Positions 1 to 8,086 of a DNA stretch of 13,595 bases are shown here, one piece after another. The DNA comes from SZAS-103 sp038323475. GTDB taxonomy: Bacteria; Pseudomonadota; Gammaproteobacteria; Xanthomonadales; Xanthomonadaceae. Under the pieces are notes generated by a model. The model was not told the DNA's origin. It saw only the letters and a list, made by a program, of their open reading frames with translations, and searched no databases. Each line of letters starts with the position of its first letter. Position 1 is the first letter of the stretch. Made by a program: the position numbers and the translations under genes. The stretch lies in NCBI GenBank assembly GCA_038323475.1, contig JBBQHA010000088.1, positions 1 to 13,595 of the forward strand, written 5' to 3'.

Positions 1-1130
1 TTCAGGCGCATCGCGCGCAGCGCCGGCAGGAGACCGACTGCCACGCCAATCGCCACCATCAGCACCAGCCCCACCACCCATGTTTCCGGCGGTACTGCGG
101 GCAGCTGGATCCTCCCTTTGCTCGCCTCGGTAATCGCTGGATTGACCACGGAAGCCAGGCCCAGTCCGGCCGCGCCGCCGATCAGGACGAGCGACACCGA
201 TTCGGCAAGCACCAGCCACAGCAGGCTGAGGTTGCTGAAGCCGATGGTCTTGAGCACGGCGAGTTCGGGGATGCGCTCGCGCACCGCCTGCGCCATGGTG
301 TTGCCGGTCAGCAGCAGCAGCGTGAAGAACACGGCCGCCATGATCGCGGTGACGATCATGCCGACGTCGGCGAGCTGCTTGATGAACGCCTGCTGGAACG
401 CGGCTTCGCTCTGGGTCTTGGTTTCGTGGTCCGAATTCTCCGACAACGCGTCGATCGCCTTGGCCACGGCGACCGCGTGGTTGATGTCGTTGACGCGCAC
501 GATGAACCAGCCGACTTTTCCTTTGACGAGGTCGTTGCCCTCGTCGAAGTACTTCCAGTGGAAGAACAACTGGCCTTCCTGGCCGCGCAACTTCGGATCG
601 GCGACATGGAAGATGCCGTCGAGCTTGAAGGTCCAGGCGTTGCTGCCCTTGGTCGGGAAAATCGTCGCCTGCAGCGGGATGGTGTCGCCGAGCTTCCAGC
701 CGTTCTTCTTCGCCAGCGACTCACCGACGATCGCGCCGATGCGGTCGTTCTCCCATGCGTTCTTCTGGGACTTGGGCATCTCGAACTCGGGGTACATGTC
801 GAGGTAGCCCGGCCCGACCGAGAAATTCGGGAAGAAATCCTTCGGGTCCTTGTAGATGCCGCCAAACCAGGCCGCGTAGACCGACTGCTTGACGCCCGTG
901 GTGGTCTCGATCTGCGGCACCAGGCTGTAGGGCAGCATCTGCGTGATCGACAGCTTGGACCCGACGACCAGGCGGTCGACACCGTTCACGCTGTCGGTAG
1001 CCGAGAAAGCGACGCGCACCGAGTCGAGCATGCCGAACAGCAGGAAAGCAGCGACCACCGACAACAGCGTCAGCAGCGTGCGCGTCACGCTGCGGAACAT
1101 CGCGGCCCAGATCAGGTGCAGGTATTTCAT
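1..1130 (-). CDS. ABC transporter permease, FtsX/MacB type (C-terminal end cut by window edge)
   Basis: Inner-membrane subunit of a type VII (MacB/LolE/FtsX-like) ABC system, which couples ATP hydrolysis to movement of a periplasmic domain. The 376 visible residues begin MKYLHLIWAAMFRSVTRTLL. A first membrane helix lies at about 14-34, a large periplasmic domain at about 35-250, and three further helices at about 255-276, 302-325 and 351-372. The cytoplasmic RERIPELAVLKTIGFS stretch (285-300) between helices 2 and 3 is typical of FtsX-domain permeases. This topology matches the family, and only a few C-terminal residues should be missing beyond position 1. The ATG at 1128-1130 lies 44 bp downstream of the ATPase stop, with only a weak purine-rich ribosome site, so expression as part of the operon is likely. 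The substrate cannot be read from the sequence. A second permease often follows in such operons and may lie just outside the window. Confidence 0.88.
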   Translation of the reverse strand, partial: MKYLHLIWAAMFRSVTRTLLTLLSVVAAFLLFGMLDSVRVAFSATDSVNGVDRLVVGSKLSITQMLPYSLVPQIETTTGVKQSVYAAWFGGIYKDPKDFFPNFSVGPGYLDMYPEFEMPKSQKNAWENDRIGAIVGESLAKKNGWKLGDTIPLQATIFPTKGSNAWTFKLDGIFHVADPKLRGQEGQLFFHWKYFDEGNDLVKGKVGWFIVRVNDINHAVAVAKAIDALSENSDHETKTQSEAAFQQAFIKQLADVGMIVTAIMAAVFFTLLLLTGNTMAQAVRERIPELAVLKTIGFSNLSLLWLVLAESVSLVLIGGAAGLGLASVVNPAITEASKGRIQLPAVPPETWVVGLVLMVAIGVAVGLLPALRAMRL

Positions 1131-1174
1131 GGTTCTACGCCCCGTGGATTCGGTGGGTCAGCGACGCAATGGCG

Positions 1175-1864
<690 letters not shown>

Positions 1865-1889
1865 CGCGTCTTCCTCGACATTGAGCGGA

Positions 1890-3152
1890 TCAGGGTTTGT
1901 CGGAACTGCCGGATGCATCGGGTGCGTCGGCCACCACGCTGACGCGGGCGCCGTCGGCCAGTTTCTGCGGCGGGTCGAGCACCACGGTATCGCCGCCTGC
2001 CAGGCCTGCGAGCACTTCGCGATCGTCGCCGAGGGTGCGTCCGGGCTTGATCGTGCGTTGTTGCACCTTGTCGCCGACCAGCACGAAAACGACATCCGCG
2101 CCGTTGCGCGACGCGATCGACGATGCCGGAACAAGCACACCAGGTTTCGTGTCGTTCGCCTTCGCGGGCTGGACCTGCTCGAGGAAGCTCACGCGCACGC
2201 CCATGTCCGGCACGATGCGTGAGTCCTTCGACTTGAATGCGATGCGCACCTTCACGGTGGCCTTGCTGCGATCGGCGGTGGGGATGATCGTGATCACCTC
2301 GGCCGGGATCTTCCAGTCCGGATACGCGTTGAGCACGGCCTCGACCGGCATCTTCGGCTGCACGCGGCCGATGTAGGCCTCGTTGACGTCGACCTCGATC
2401 TCGAGCGAATCCATGTCCACGATCGTGCCGATGCCGGTGCGGGTGAAGCCGCCGCCGGCGGAGAACGGCGAGACGATCTCGCCGACCTGGGCGGCCTTGG
2501 CGATCACCACGCCGGCGAATGGCGCGCGCACGATCGTGTTGTCGACGCCGAGGTCGGCGATGCGGGCGTTGTCGCTTGCGACCTGCACGTTGTGCTGGGC
2601 GGCCTCCATCTGGGCGTGCAGGTTGTCGCGCAGGCCGACGGCCTGGTCGAGCTGCGAGCGCGAGACCAGCTTCCGCGAAGCCATCTCCTGCATGCGCGCG
2701 GCGTCGGCCTGGGCCGACCTGAGTTGCGCCTGCATGCTGTCGACCTGGCTGCGCGCGGCCGCCACCTGCGACAGCGACAGGCTGCGTTGCGCATTCGCAT
2801 CGATCGGGTCGAGCGTGGCCATCACGTAGCCCGCGTCGACGTGCTGACCTTCCTCGATGAACACTTCCTTGACCTTGCCGGTGATCTTCGAAGACACCGT
2901 CGCCTGCCGATGCGCGGTCACATAGCCGGTCGCGTCGAGTACGGAGGTATTGCCGTTCGTTCCGCCGATCGCGGTCGCGGTTGCGGTGTGGACGTCGATC
3001 GGCCTGTCGCCGCGCAGCATCCACGCCCCACCCACGACGGCCAGCAGCACGAGCAGGGCGAGCGCGATCCACAGCCATCGCCATGAACGCGGCGGCGGCG
3101 GCGCGTTGCGTTCGATGCGCAGTTCCTTCAGCAATTCCTGTGCACGATCCAT
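1890..3152 (-). CDS. Membrane fusion (periplasmic adaptor) protein of the ABC exporter, HlyD/MacA-like
   Basis: Periplasmic adaptor linking the inner-membrane ABC unit to an outer-membrane duct; 420 residues. A short cytoplasmic tail carrying RNAPPPP is followed by a membrane anchor at about 27-45 (WLWIALALLVLLAVVGG). The order then is first half of the lipoyl domain (about 80-120, SSKITGKVKEVFIEEGQHV), alpha-helical hairpin (about 121-200), second lipoyl half (about 205-228, VRAPFAGVVIAKAAQVGE), beta-barrel (about 245-325) and membrane-proximal domain (about 335-410). No lipobox is present, so it is held by the N-terminal helix and is not a lipoprotein. It is the first gene of the operon with the ATPase and permease. 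The outer-membrane partner, probably TolC-like, is not in the window. Transport substrate is unknown; MacAB-like peptide, lipid or antibiotic export are all possible. Confidence 0.92.
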   Translation of the reverse strand: MDRAQELLKELRIERNAPPPPRSWRWLWIALALLVLLAVVGGAWMLRGDRPIDVHTATATAIGGTNGNTSVLDATGYVTAHRQATVSSKITGKVKEVFIEEGQHVDAGYVMATLDPIDANAQRSLSLSQVAAARSQVDSMQAQLRSAQADAARMQEMASRKLVSRSQLDQAVGLRDNLHAQMEAAQHNVQVASDNARIADLGVDNTIVRAPFAGVVIAKAAQVGEIVSPFSAGGGFTRTGIGTIVDMDSLEIEVDVNEAYIGRVQPKMPVEAVLNAYPDWKIPAEVITIIPTADRSKATVKVRIAFKSKDSRIVPDMGVRVSFLEQVQPAKANDTKPGVLVPASSIASRNGADVVFVLVGDKVQQRTIKPGRTLGDDREVLAGLAGGDTVVLDPPQKLADGARVSVVADAPDASGSSDKP

Positions 3153-3282
3153 GCGAGGTTTTCATCCGGTCGAGCGGGGTTGCGGAAGCATAGCCGCAGC
3201 CGAAGCCACGGTGCGGCGGCCAGACGACGATCGGCCGGTCCGCGGCGCGTTGCATTGTTCGCGATCGCAATGCCGCGCGGTA

Positions 3283-3319
3283 GTGACGGTCGTCACCTCG
3301 TGCGCCGCTATGACGTCAT
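3283..3319. promoter_or_regulatory. Two neighbouring palindromes sharing a TGACG half-site upstream of the exporter operon
   Basis: GTGACG-GT-CGTCAC (3283-3296) is a perfect 6-bp inverted repeat with a 2-bp spacer. ATGACGTCAT (3310-3319) is a perfect 10-bp palindrome. Their centres are 25 bp apart and both use the half-site TGACG/CGTCA. They lie in the 247-bp spacer between the aminopeptidase stop and the membrane fusion protein start, about 130-170 bp upstream of the latter. A paired operator for a dimeric regulator of the exporter operon is a reasonable reading. I could not place a convincing -35/-10 pair beside them. A third element, stem GCATTG/CAATGC at 3252-3273 enclosing the palindrome GCGATCGC, lies closer to the gene. 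Confidence 0.4.
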
Positions 3320-3399
3320 TAGGCCGCGACCGCTACCGGCTTGCTACGGCGTCCATGGCTACCCAAATGGCGCGGGACGAAGGAAGCCGGGAGCGACTC

Positions 3400-4830
3400 T
3401 CATGCGCCAGTGAAGCGTCCCTGTGCGGCACGCGCCTTGAGCAACGCATACGCCGCGCGCAGTCCCTGCGCTTCCCCGCCGGCGGGATGGCCCGGGCGAT
3501 CGGCATCGTTCCACGCGTACGCGTCCACGTGCGCCCACGCCACGGTTTCAGGCACGAAGCGCTGCAGGTACAGGGCGGCGGTGATCGCACCGCCCATCCG
3601 CGATCCACCCGAGTTGACCATGTCGGCGACGTTGCTTTTCAGGTAGGTCAGGTACGGCTTCCACAGCGGCAACCGCCACAACGGATCGCGGGTCTGCTCC
3701 GCGGCCTTCAGGTATTCGGCGGCGAGCGCTTCGTCGTTGCAGAACAGCGCCGGCAGTTCCGGACCGAGCGCGACGCGCGCCGCGCCGGTCAGCGTCGCGA
3801 AATCGATCAGCAGCGCCGGCGATTGCTCAACCGCGTAAGTCAGCGCATCGCAGAGCACGAGCCGGCCCTCGGCATCGGTATTGTCGATCTCGACGCTGAT
3901 GCCGGCGCGCGTGCGGATCACGTCGCCCGGGCGGAACGCGTCGCCAGCGATCGCATTCTCGACCGCCGGTACGAGCACGGTCAGCCGTACGGGCAGATTG
4001 GTGGCCATCACCAGTTGCGCCAGGCCGAGCGCATGCGCCGCTCCGCCCATGTCCTTCTTCATGTTGCGCATGCCGTCGATCGTCTTGATGCTCAGGCCGC
4101 CGGTGTCGAAACACACGCCCTTGCCAGCGATCACCACGTGCGGATGGGCGTCGTCGCCCCAGCGCAACGCGATCAGGCGCGGCGCGCGGTGCGAGGCGCG
4201 GCCGACCGCGTGGATCGTCGGGAAATTCGCGGCGAGCAAGGCGTCGCCGACGATCGTCTCGACCACGCCGCCATAAGCCTTGGCCAGCCGGCGTGCGACC
4301 GCGTCGAGCTCGTCCGGTCCCATGTCCTCGGTCGGCGTGTTGACCAGGTCGCGCACCAGCGTGCTCGCCTTGAGGATCGCGAACGCTTCGGAACTCGCCG
4401 CCTTCGCGTCCTCGAGCAGCAGGCGCGCCGGAGCGCGCGCGGGCTTGCGATAGCGCTCGTAACGGTAAGCGCCCAACCCCCATCCAAGGATCGCATTGGC
4501 CAGCTCGATGCGCAGGCCGTCGTTGTTCAAACCCAGCTTGTTCAGTGCGTAGGTGCCTGGCGGCAGCGCGAACGGGCAGGCGGCGAGTGCGAATGGATCG
4601 TTCGCATCGGCCACGCCGACCAATGCCGCCAATGGCGCGCCGTCCTCGGCCGGCACCAGCAGGACCGCGTTCGGATCGGCGACGAATCCCTGCGCGGCGA
4701 TCCAGCGGCCGACGCGCTCGGGTTGCTTCGCGAGGTAGCGCGCCAGCGTCGTGGCGTCGAGCGCAATCAGCGGAATCGCATGCGCGACTTCCCCCATGGC
4801 TGCGTTGGCGAAACACGAAGGCAAGCTCAT
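3400..4830 (-). CDS. M17 family leucyl aminopeptidase (PepA/PepB-like)
   Basis: Cytosolic two-metal aminopeptidase that removes N-terminal residues from peptides; 476 residues, slightly shorter than E. coli PepA (503). The family signature NTDAEGRL is at 317-324. The metal ligands and catalytic residues known for E. coli PepA appear here at a constant offset of 33: K237, D242, K249, D260, D319, E321 and R323. The catalytic domain also shows NTPTEDMGP (164-172) and IAGKGVCFDTGGLSIK (234-249). The N-terminal 150 residues are the divergent regulatory domain. The ATG overlaps the stop of the upstream HAD gene by four bases (ATGA), and GGAG sits six bases before it, so the two genes are translationally coupled. 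All catalytic residues are intact. Whether it acts only in peptide turnover or also in DNA binding, as E. coli PepA does, cannot be told. Confidence 0.95.
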   Translation of the reverse strand: MSLPSCFANAAMGEVAHAIPLIALDATTLARYLAKQPERVGRWIAAQGFVADPNAVLLVPAEDGAPLAALVGVADANDPFALAACPFALPPGTYALNKLGLNNDGLRIELANAILGWGLGAYRYERYRKPARAPARLLLEDAKAASSEAFAILKASTLVRDLVNTPTEDMGPDELDAVARRLAKAYGGVVETIVGDALLAANFPTIHAVGRASHRAPRLIALRWGDDAHPHVVIAGKGVCFDTGGLSIKTIDGMRNMKKDMGGAAHALGLAQLVMATNLPVRLTVLVPAVENAIAGDAFRPGDVIRTRAGISVEIDNTDAEGRLVLCDALTYAVEQSPALLIDFATLTGAARVALGPELPALFCNDEALAAEYLKAAEQTRDPLWRLPLWKPYLTYLKSNVADMVNSGGSRMGGAITAALYLQRFVPETVAWAHVDAYAWNDADRPGHPAGGEAQGLRAAYALLKARAAQGRFTGA

Positions 4831-5558
4831 GCGGTGCTCCGGATCGGGCTGGTTGTGCGTTCGAGGTGGCGATCATCGAGCCAGTCTGCCAGCGCGCCGA
4901 GGTGGTCGAAGACCAGGTCCGGACGCACGTCCGCATGCGTCCAGGTTTCGCCGCGGCGGTTGATCCAGCACGTGCGCAGGCCCGCACGCGCGGCGCCGAC
5001 GACATCGAGCTCGGCATCGTCGCCGACGTGCAGCGTTTCGTGCGGTGCGACGCCGAGCCGCAGGCAGGCCGCGTGGAAGATGCCTGCCTCTGGCTTCGCG
5101 CTGCCGTGCTCGCGTGCGCCGAGCGCGAACACGAAGCGGTGCTGCAGGCCGATCCGGGCGAGGTCGGCGTTGCCGTTGGTCAGTGCGGCGAGCGGCGCGC
5201 GCACAGCGAGCCGGCCCAGCGCGTGCTCGACATCCGGATACAGGTCGACCCGGTTGCGCGCCGCATGGAAGGCCGCGAACGCGGCGTCGACGAGTTCCGG
5301 GTCGTGCCCGCTGTCCGCCAGCGCATGCGCGAGCGAGAGTTTCCGCTGCGCGGTGAAATCGTGCGACAGGTGCGGGTTCGCCAGCGCGACCGCGTCGCGC
5401 AGCGCGCGCATCGCGACGACCGGATAACGCGCGGCCGCATTCGGCGCGTGGACCAGCATCCAGTCGTGCAGCGCAGTCTCGGCGCGCTCGATCACTGGCG
5501 CGATCGGCCAGAGCGTGTCGTCGAGGTCCAGGGTGATGGCGCGCGGAACCAACTGCAT
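4827..5558 (-). CDS. HAD-superfamily phosphatase, YigB-like
   Basis: Cytosolic Mg-dependent phosphatase of the HAD subfamily IA; 243 residues. Motif I is DLDDT (11-15, nucleophile D11, acid/base D13), motif II LTNGN (126-130), motif III the lysine K155 in HGSAKPEAG, and motif IV VGDDAELD (178-185). A helical cap lies between motifs I and II. The overall pattern (TLDLDDTLWP, ALTNGNA, LHVGDDAELDVVGA, then CWI) resembles E. coli YigB, which dephosphorylates 5-amino-6-ribitylamino-uracil phosphate in flavin synthesis and also FMN. The resemblance is by eye, so the substrate is inferred. The ATG at 5556-5558 gives the family's usual start just before motif I, although AGGCGG directly abuts the ATG, too close for a standard ribosome site. 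The gene overlaps the aminopeptidase gene by four bases. Confidence 0.88.
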   Translation of the reverse strand: MQLVPRAITLDLDDTLWPIAPVIERAETALHDWMLVHAPNAAARYPVVAMRALRDAVALANPHLSHDFTAQRKLSLAHALADSGHDPELVDAAFAAFHAARNRVDLYPDVEHALGRLAVRAPLAALTNGNADLARIGLQHRFVFALGAREHGSAKPEAGIFHAACLRLGVAPHETLHVGDDAELDVVGAARAGLRTCWINRRGETWTHADVRPDLVFDHLGALADWLDDRHLERTTSPIRSTA

Positions 5559-5576
5559 CCGCCTATGTTACCGCGA

Positions 5577-5616
5577 GCGTCATTCCAGCAGGGTGGCCCA
5601 GTCGGTGAGGCCGTCG
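5577..5616. repeat. Partial duplicate of the 3' end of the AI-2E gene (copy 1 of a 40-bp direct repeat)
   Basis: This 40-bp stretch matches 5657-5696 with only two mismatches (5604 and 5607, each G against C) and lies exactly 80 bp away. The second copy is the real end of the AI-2E transporter gene, encoding DGLTDWATLLE and stop. The first copy is outside that gene in another frame and could still encode the same eleven residues and stop. Both mismatches fall at third codon positions and are synonymous (Thr ACC/ACG, Leu CTC/CTG). It may be the remnant of a former tandem paralogue. Confidence 0.8.
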
Positions 5617-5659
5617 GGCTTCCACGGGACAAGCCTCTCGCAAAGCAGGCCATCCCGCG

Positions 5660-6808
5660 TCATTCCAGCAGGGTGGCCCAGTCCGTCAGGCCGTCGATCT
5701 TGGAGAGGACGATCTTCACGCAGACCATCAGCGGTACCGCGAGCAGCAGCCCGGCGATGCCCCAGATCCAGCCGCAGACCATCAGCGCGAGGATCAGGAT
5801 CAGCGGCGAGATCGCCATGCGCTTGCCGAGGATGATCGGGGTGACGATCTCGCCTTCGAGGACGTGCAACCCGAGGTACGCCATCGCCGGCAGCAGCGAC
5901 GCGAACAGGCCGTGGAAGGTCACGAAACCCATCAGCAGCATCACCCCGACGCCGATCATCGGACCGACATAGGGAATGTAGTTCAGGATGGCCGCGAGCG
6001 TGCCCCACAGCAGCGCCTGCTGCAGCGGCAACCCGATCGCGAGCAGGATGCCGGCGAGCAGCGCGCCGACGATGCAGTTGATGATGCTGATGGTAAGCAC
6101 GTAGCGCGACATCTCGACCTCGATCGCCATCAGGATCTCGGCGGTCACGCGCTTGCGGTGGCGGCCGGGCAGCATCGCGATCGCCTTCTTCTGGAAGCTC
6201 TCGCCGAACACCATGAAGAAGTAGGTCAGCAGGATCACCGCGAGCGCCGCGGCGATGCGCTTGGGCGTGTCCGTGAAGTCGCTCCAGGGGTCGTTGACCT
6301 CGGTCCTGACGACCTGCACCGGCTTGGAACTGCCCGAACTCGCAACCTGCGCGATCGATTGCGCGGCCGTGTTGGCGTCCTGCATCGGCTTCACCAGCGC
6401 GCGCAGCTTGGGAGCGAGCGTGCGCAATTCGGACGGCGCGCGGTGGATCCAGGTGGTGGCTGGCTCGACCAGTTGGCCGACCAGCAGGCCGGCGCCCGCA
6501 ATGCCCGCACCCAGCACCAGCAGGGCGCCAAGGAAGCGCGGCAGGTACAGGCGCTTGAGCGCGCGGATGATCGGATTGCCGATCAGCGCGAAGAACATCG
6601 CCAGCAGCAGCGGGATCAGCACGTCGCGCGTCGCCCACAACGTGAACAGGCAGGCCAGCGTCGCGAGCACGACCTGGGCGGCGGACGCACGTGGCCGCTG
6701 GTCGTTCGCGGGTGGAGACGCCTCGGCGGACACCGCGTTGGAATCGGATTTGGCGACGGGCGCCTCCGCCGGAACCGGTGCGTCGACGATGTCGGGCGAC
6801 TGCTGCAT
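5660..6808 (-). CDS. AI-2E family transporter (UPF0118/TqsA-like permease)
   Basis: Polytopic inner-membrane protein of 382 residues, close to the family's usual length. After a polar Ala/Pro-rich N-terminus (1-40) there are helix pairs at about 44-80 and 92-112, a soluble segment (about 115-180), and a C-terminal helix bundle (183-205, 236-260, 264-296, 300-318, 332-368). Family hallmarks are NYIPYVGPMIG (276-286), LEGEIVTPIILGKRM (317-331) and GIAGLLLAVPL (350-360). Members have been linked to autoinducer-2 export (TqsA), Na+/H+ antiport or simple permease roles, so the substrate is open. It starts three bases after the upstream small gene and is the last of a four-gene set (7964 to 5660). 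A 40-bp copy of its 3' end lies just downstream. Confidence 0.92.
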   Translation of the reverse strand: MQQSPDIVDAPVPAEAPVAKSDSNAVSAEASPPANDQRPRASAAQVVLATLACLFTLWATRDVLIPLLLAMFFALIGNPIIRALKRLYLPRFLGALLVLGAGIAGAGLLVGQLVEPATTWIHRAPSELRTLAPKLRALVKPMQDANTAAQSIAQVASSGSSKPVQVVRTEVNDPWSDFTDTPKRIAAALAVILLTYFFMVFGESFQKKAIAMLPGRHRKRVTAEILMAIEVEMSRYVLTISIINCIVGALLAGILLAIGLPLQQALLWGTLAAILNYIPYVGPMIGVGVMLLMGFVTFHGLFASLLPAMAYLGLHVLEGEIVTPIILGKRMAISPLILILALMVCGWIWGIAGLLLAVPLMVCVKIVLSKIDGLTDWATLLE

Positions 6809-6811
6809 CGA

Positions 6812-7156
6812 TCAGCCGCGATCCGTAGCCGGATGCGAGTCCGCGGCGGCGGCGCCGTCCTCGACGTCGGCGGCGGCAGCGCCAGCCGCCATCGCCGCGG
6901 TGAAACTCGCAAACACGGTTTCCAGCAACATGCCGATCAGCTTGCCGCCGATGGCCGAACCGGATCCATGCGAACCCGACCCACGCAGCCCGCTGATGAA
7001 GCCTGTTGCCAGGCCCGCGCCCAGCACGCGGCCCGGTGTCGCGGCGCGTTCGGCTTCCTGCTTGAGTCCACGCCATGAGGCGGTAACGGTGGCCCGCCGC
7101 AACGCACAATCGGCCTCCGCGAGGCTGACCACGGCGAGCTTGGTACGGATGCTCAT
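6812..7156 (-). CDS. Hypothetical small Gly/Ala-rich protein
   Basis: I do not recognise this 114-residue protein. A mixed N-terminal part (1-40, with a likely helix at 14-38) precedes a glycine-rich segment, VLGAGLATGFISGLRGSGSH (44-63), which has the look of a membrane-inserting or glycine-zipper stretch. A hydrophobic run (72-95, LIGMLLETVFASFTAAMAAG) and an acidic, alanine-rich tail complete it. The start overlaps the YqjE-like stop by four bases (ATGA), and the stop is three bases before the AI-2E start, so it is certainly positioned as an operon member. By position it corresponds to the third gene of the enterobacterial yqjD-yqjE-yqjK set, but I see no sequence match to YqjK. A role in the inner membrane with its neighbours is an inference. 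Confidence 0.75.
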   Translation of the reverse strand: MSIRTKLAVVSLAEADCALRRATVTASWRGLKQEAERAATPGRVLGAGLATGFISGLRGSGSHGSGSAIGGKLIGMLLETVFASFTAAMAAGAAAADVEDGAAAADSHPATDRG

Positions 7157-7644
7157 GGTCCGGGATCCATCGTTGGGTTGTCCGACGCGGCCGCCGGCGC
7201 GCCTGCGTGCAAGCTGCCCGGAGGCGCCTGCTTGGCCTCCTCGACTTCATCCTGGGTGCCAAACCACAACGTGAGCTGGCGACGCGACGCATCCAGGTCG
7301 GCCAGTCGCAGCGCCCTGGACGCATACAGGAAAGCGATGACGCCCAACGCCGCGCTGAGCAGCAACGGCCCCGCGAGTGCCAGGCCCCAGCCGACCCCGG
7401 CCTTGTACAAGGCCCAGACCGCGAGCGCCGTCAGCAGCGCCCACGTCGTCCCGAACATGATCGTCGCAAGGAACAACAGCACGAGCCCATGGATCAGGGC
7501 GGCGCGCGCGAGCGCCAGGTCGGCCACGAGCAGCCGACGCAATGCGGCGAACGTGCCGCCCCAAGCCCCGGCGACATTGCGCGCCGCGTCGTAGACCGAG
7601 CGTGCGGACTCCGCCAGCGGCGGAGCCTGTTCGGGCTCGGCCAC
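7153..7644 (-). CDS. YqjE-like membrane protein (phage holin superfamily III fold, PF07332-type)
   Basis: Inner-membrane protein of 163 residues with an N-terminal amphipathic segment (10-48), two transmembrane helices (about 50-77 and 84-107) and a charged cytoplasmic tail. The pattern of short helix, two-helix hairpin and ARALRLADLDASRRQL after helix 2 fits the YqjE/holin-like family, a chromosomal family despite its phage-derived name. The start is GTG (minus strand, 7642-7644), two bases after the DUF883 stop, and the next gene overlaps its stop by four bases. The upstream ribosome site is weak, which suggests coupling to the DUF883 gene. The pairing with a DUF883 gene mirrors E. coli yqjD-yqjE and supports the assignment. 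Biochemical function is unknown for the family. Confidence 0.82.
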   Translation of the reverse strand: MAEPEQAPPLAESARSVYDAARNVAGAWGGTFAALRRLLVADLALARAALIHGLVLLFLATIMFGTTWALLTALAVWALYKAGVGWGLALAGPLLLSAALGVIAFLYASRALRLADLDASRRQLTLWFGTQDEVEEAKQAPPGSLHAGAPAAASDNPTMDPGP

Positions 7645-7646
7645 GC

Positions 7647-7964
7647 CTAGCTGCGGCGGGTGAGCTTGGCGATCAGGTAGCCGGCGGCGAACGCGGCGCC
7701 GAAGGTGACCCAGGGACGGCTGCGGATCAGGTCTTCGGCCTGGCCGAGCATGTCCTTGCCCTGGTCGAGCAGCTTCTCGAGCTTGTCGTCGAGTTCGGCC
7801 TTGGCTTCGCGCGCGGCGTCCTTGCTGGCGCCGAATGCATCGGCCACGCCGACGGTGAGGTGGTCGCGCGCGAGGCCGAGGTGTTCGCCGGCATTGCGCA
7901 GGTGGGCGGTGGAAGCTGCAGCGGCTTCGGCGGCGCGTGCTTCGGATTCGGCTGGCATCGACAT
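7647..7964 (-). CDS. DUF883 protein, YqjD/ElaB-like membrane-anchored ribosome-associated type
   Basis: Small protein of 105 residues: a long charged helical region (1-83, with KAELDDKLEKLLDQGKDML at 55-73 likely to form coiled coil) and a single C-terminal membrane helix (about 85-101) flanked by RSRP and LTRRS. The motif RPWVTFGAAFAAGYLIAKL (83-101) is the hallmark of DUF883. E. coli YqjD and ElaB are C-tail-anchored inner-membrane proteins that bind ribosomes in stationary phase; the same role here is inferred from the family. The ATG at 7962-7964 has AGGGAG eight bases upstream (7973-7978, minus strand). It is the first gene of a tight four-gene set, so a promoter probably lies in the 122-bp spacer before it, although I could not define one. 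Confidence 0.88.
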   Translation of the reverse strand: MSMPAESEARAAEAAAASTAHLRNAGEHLGLARDHLTVGVADAFGASKDAAREAKAELDDKLEKLLDQGKDMLGQAEDLIRSRPWVTFGAAFAAGYLIAKLTRRS

Positions 7965-8086
7965 GGTTCGTGCTCCCTGCGGGTGGATCGGTTGGAGGTG
8001 GATACGCTACACCACTCGCGCGCCCGCGACGATTGCAGGATTCGCGGGAGCGTCAGCCGTTCAGCGTGACGCCGCTGTGCGCGCGG

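Noticed and set aside
2950..5427. An 825-residue plus-strand open frame opposite the fusion protein, aminopeptidase and HAD genes
   Set aside because: The minus-strand genes have full family motifs and catalytic residues. The plus frame is Arg-rich nonsense and crosses three real genes.
5580..7325. A 581-residue minus-strand frame across the AI-2E gene region ending in DGLTDWATLLE
   Set aside because: It reads the AI-2E, unknown and YqjE-like genes out of frame. Only its last eleven residues are meaningful, as the duplicated gene end.
8050..8072. Inverted repeat GCGTCA/TGACGC just downstream of the protease stop as an intrinsic terminator
   Set aside because: The stem is six pairs with an 11-base loop and no T-run follows on the minus strand. 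It may reduce read-through but cannot be called a terminator.
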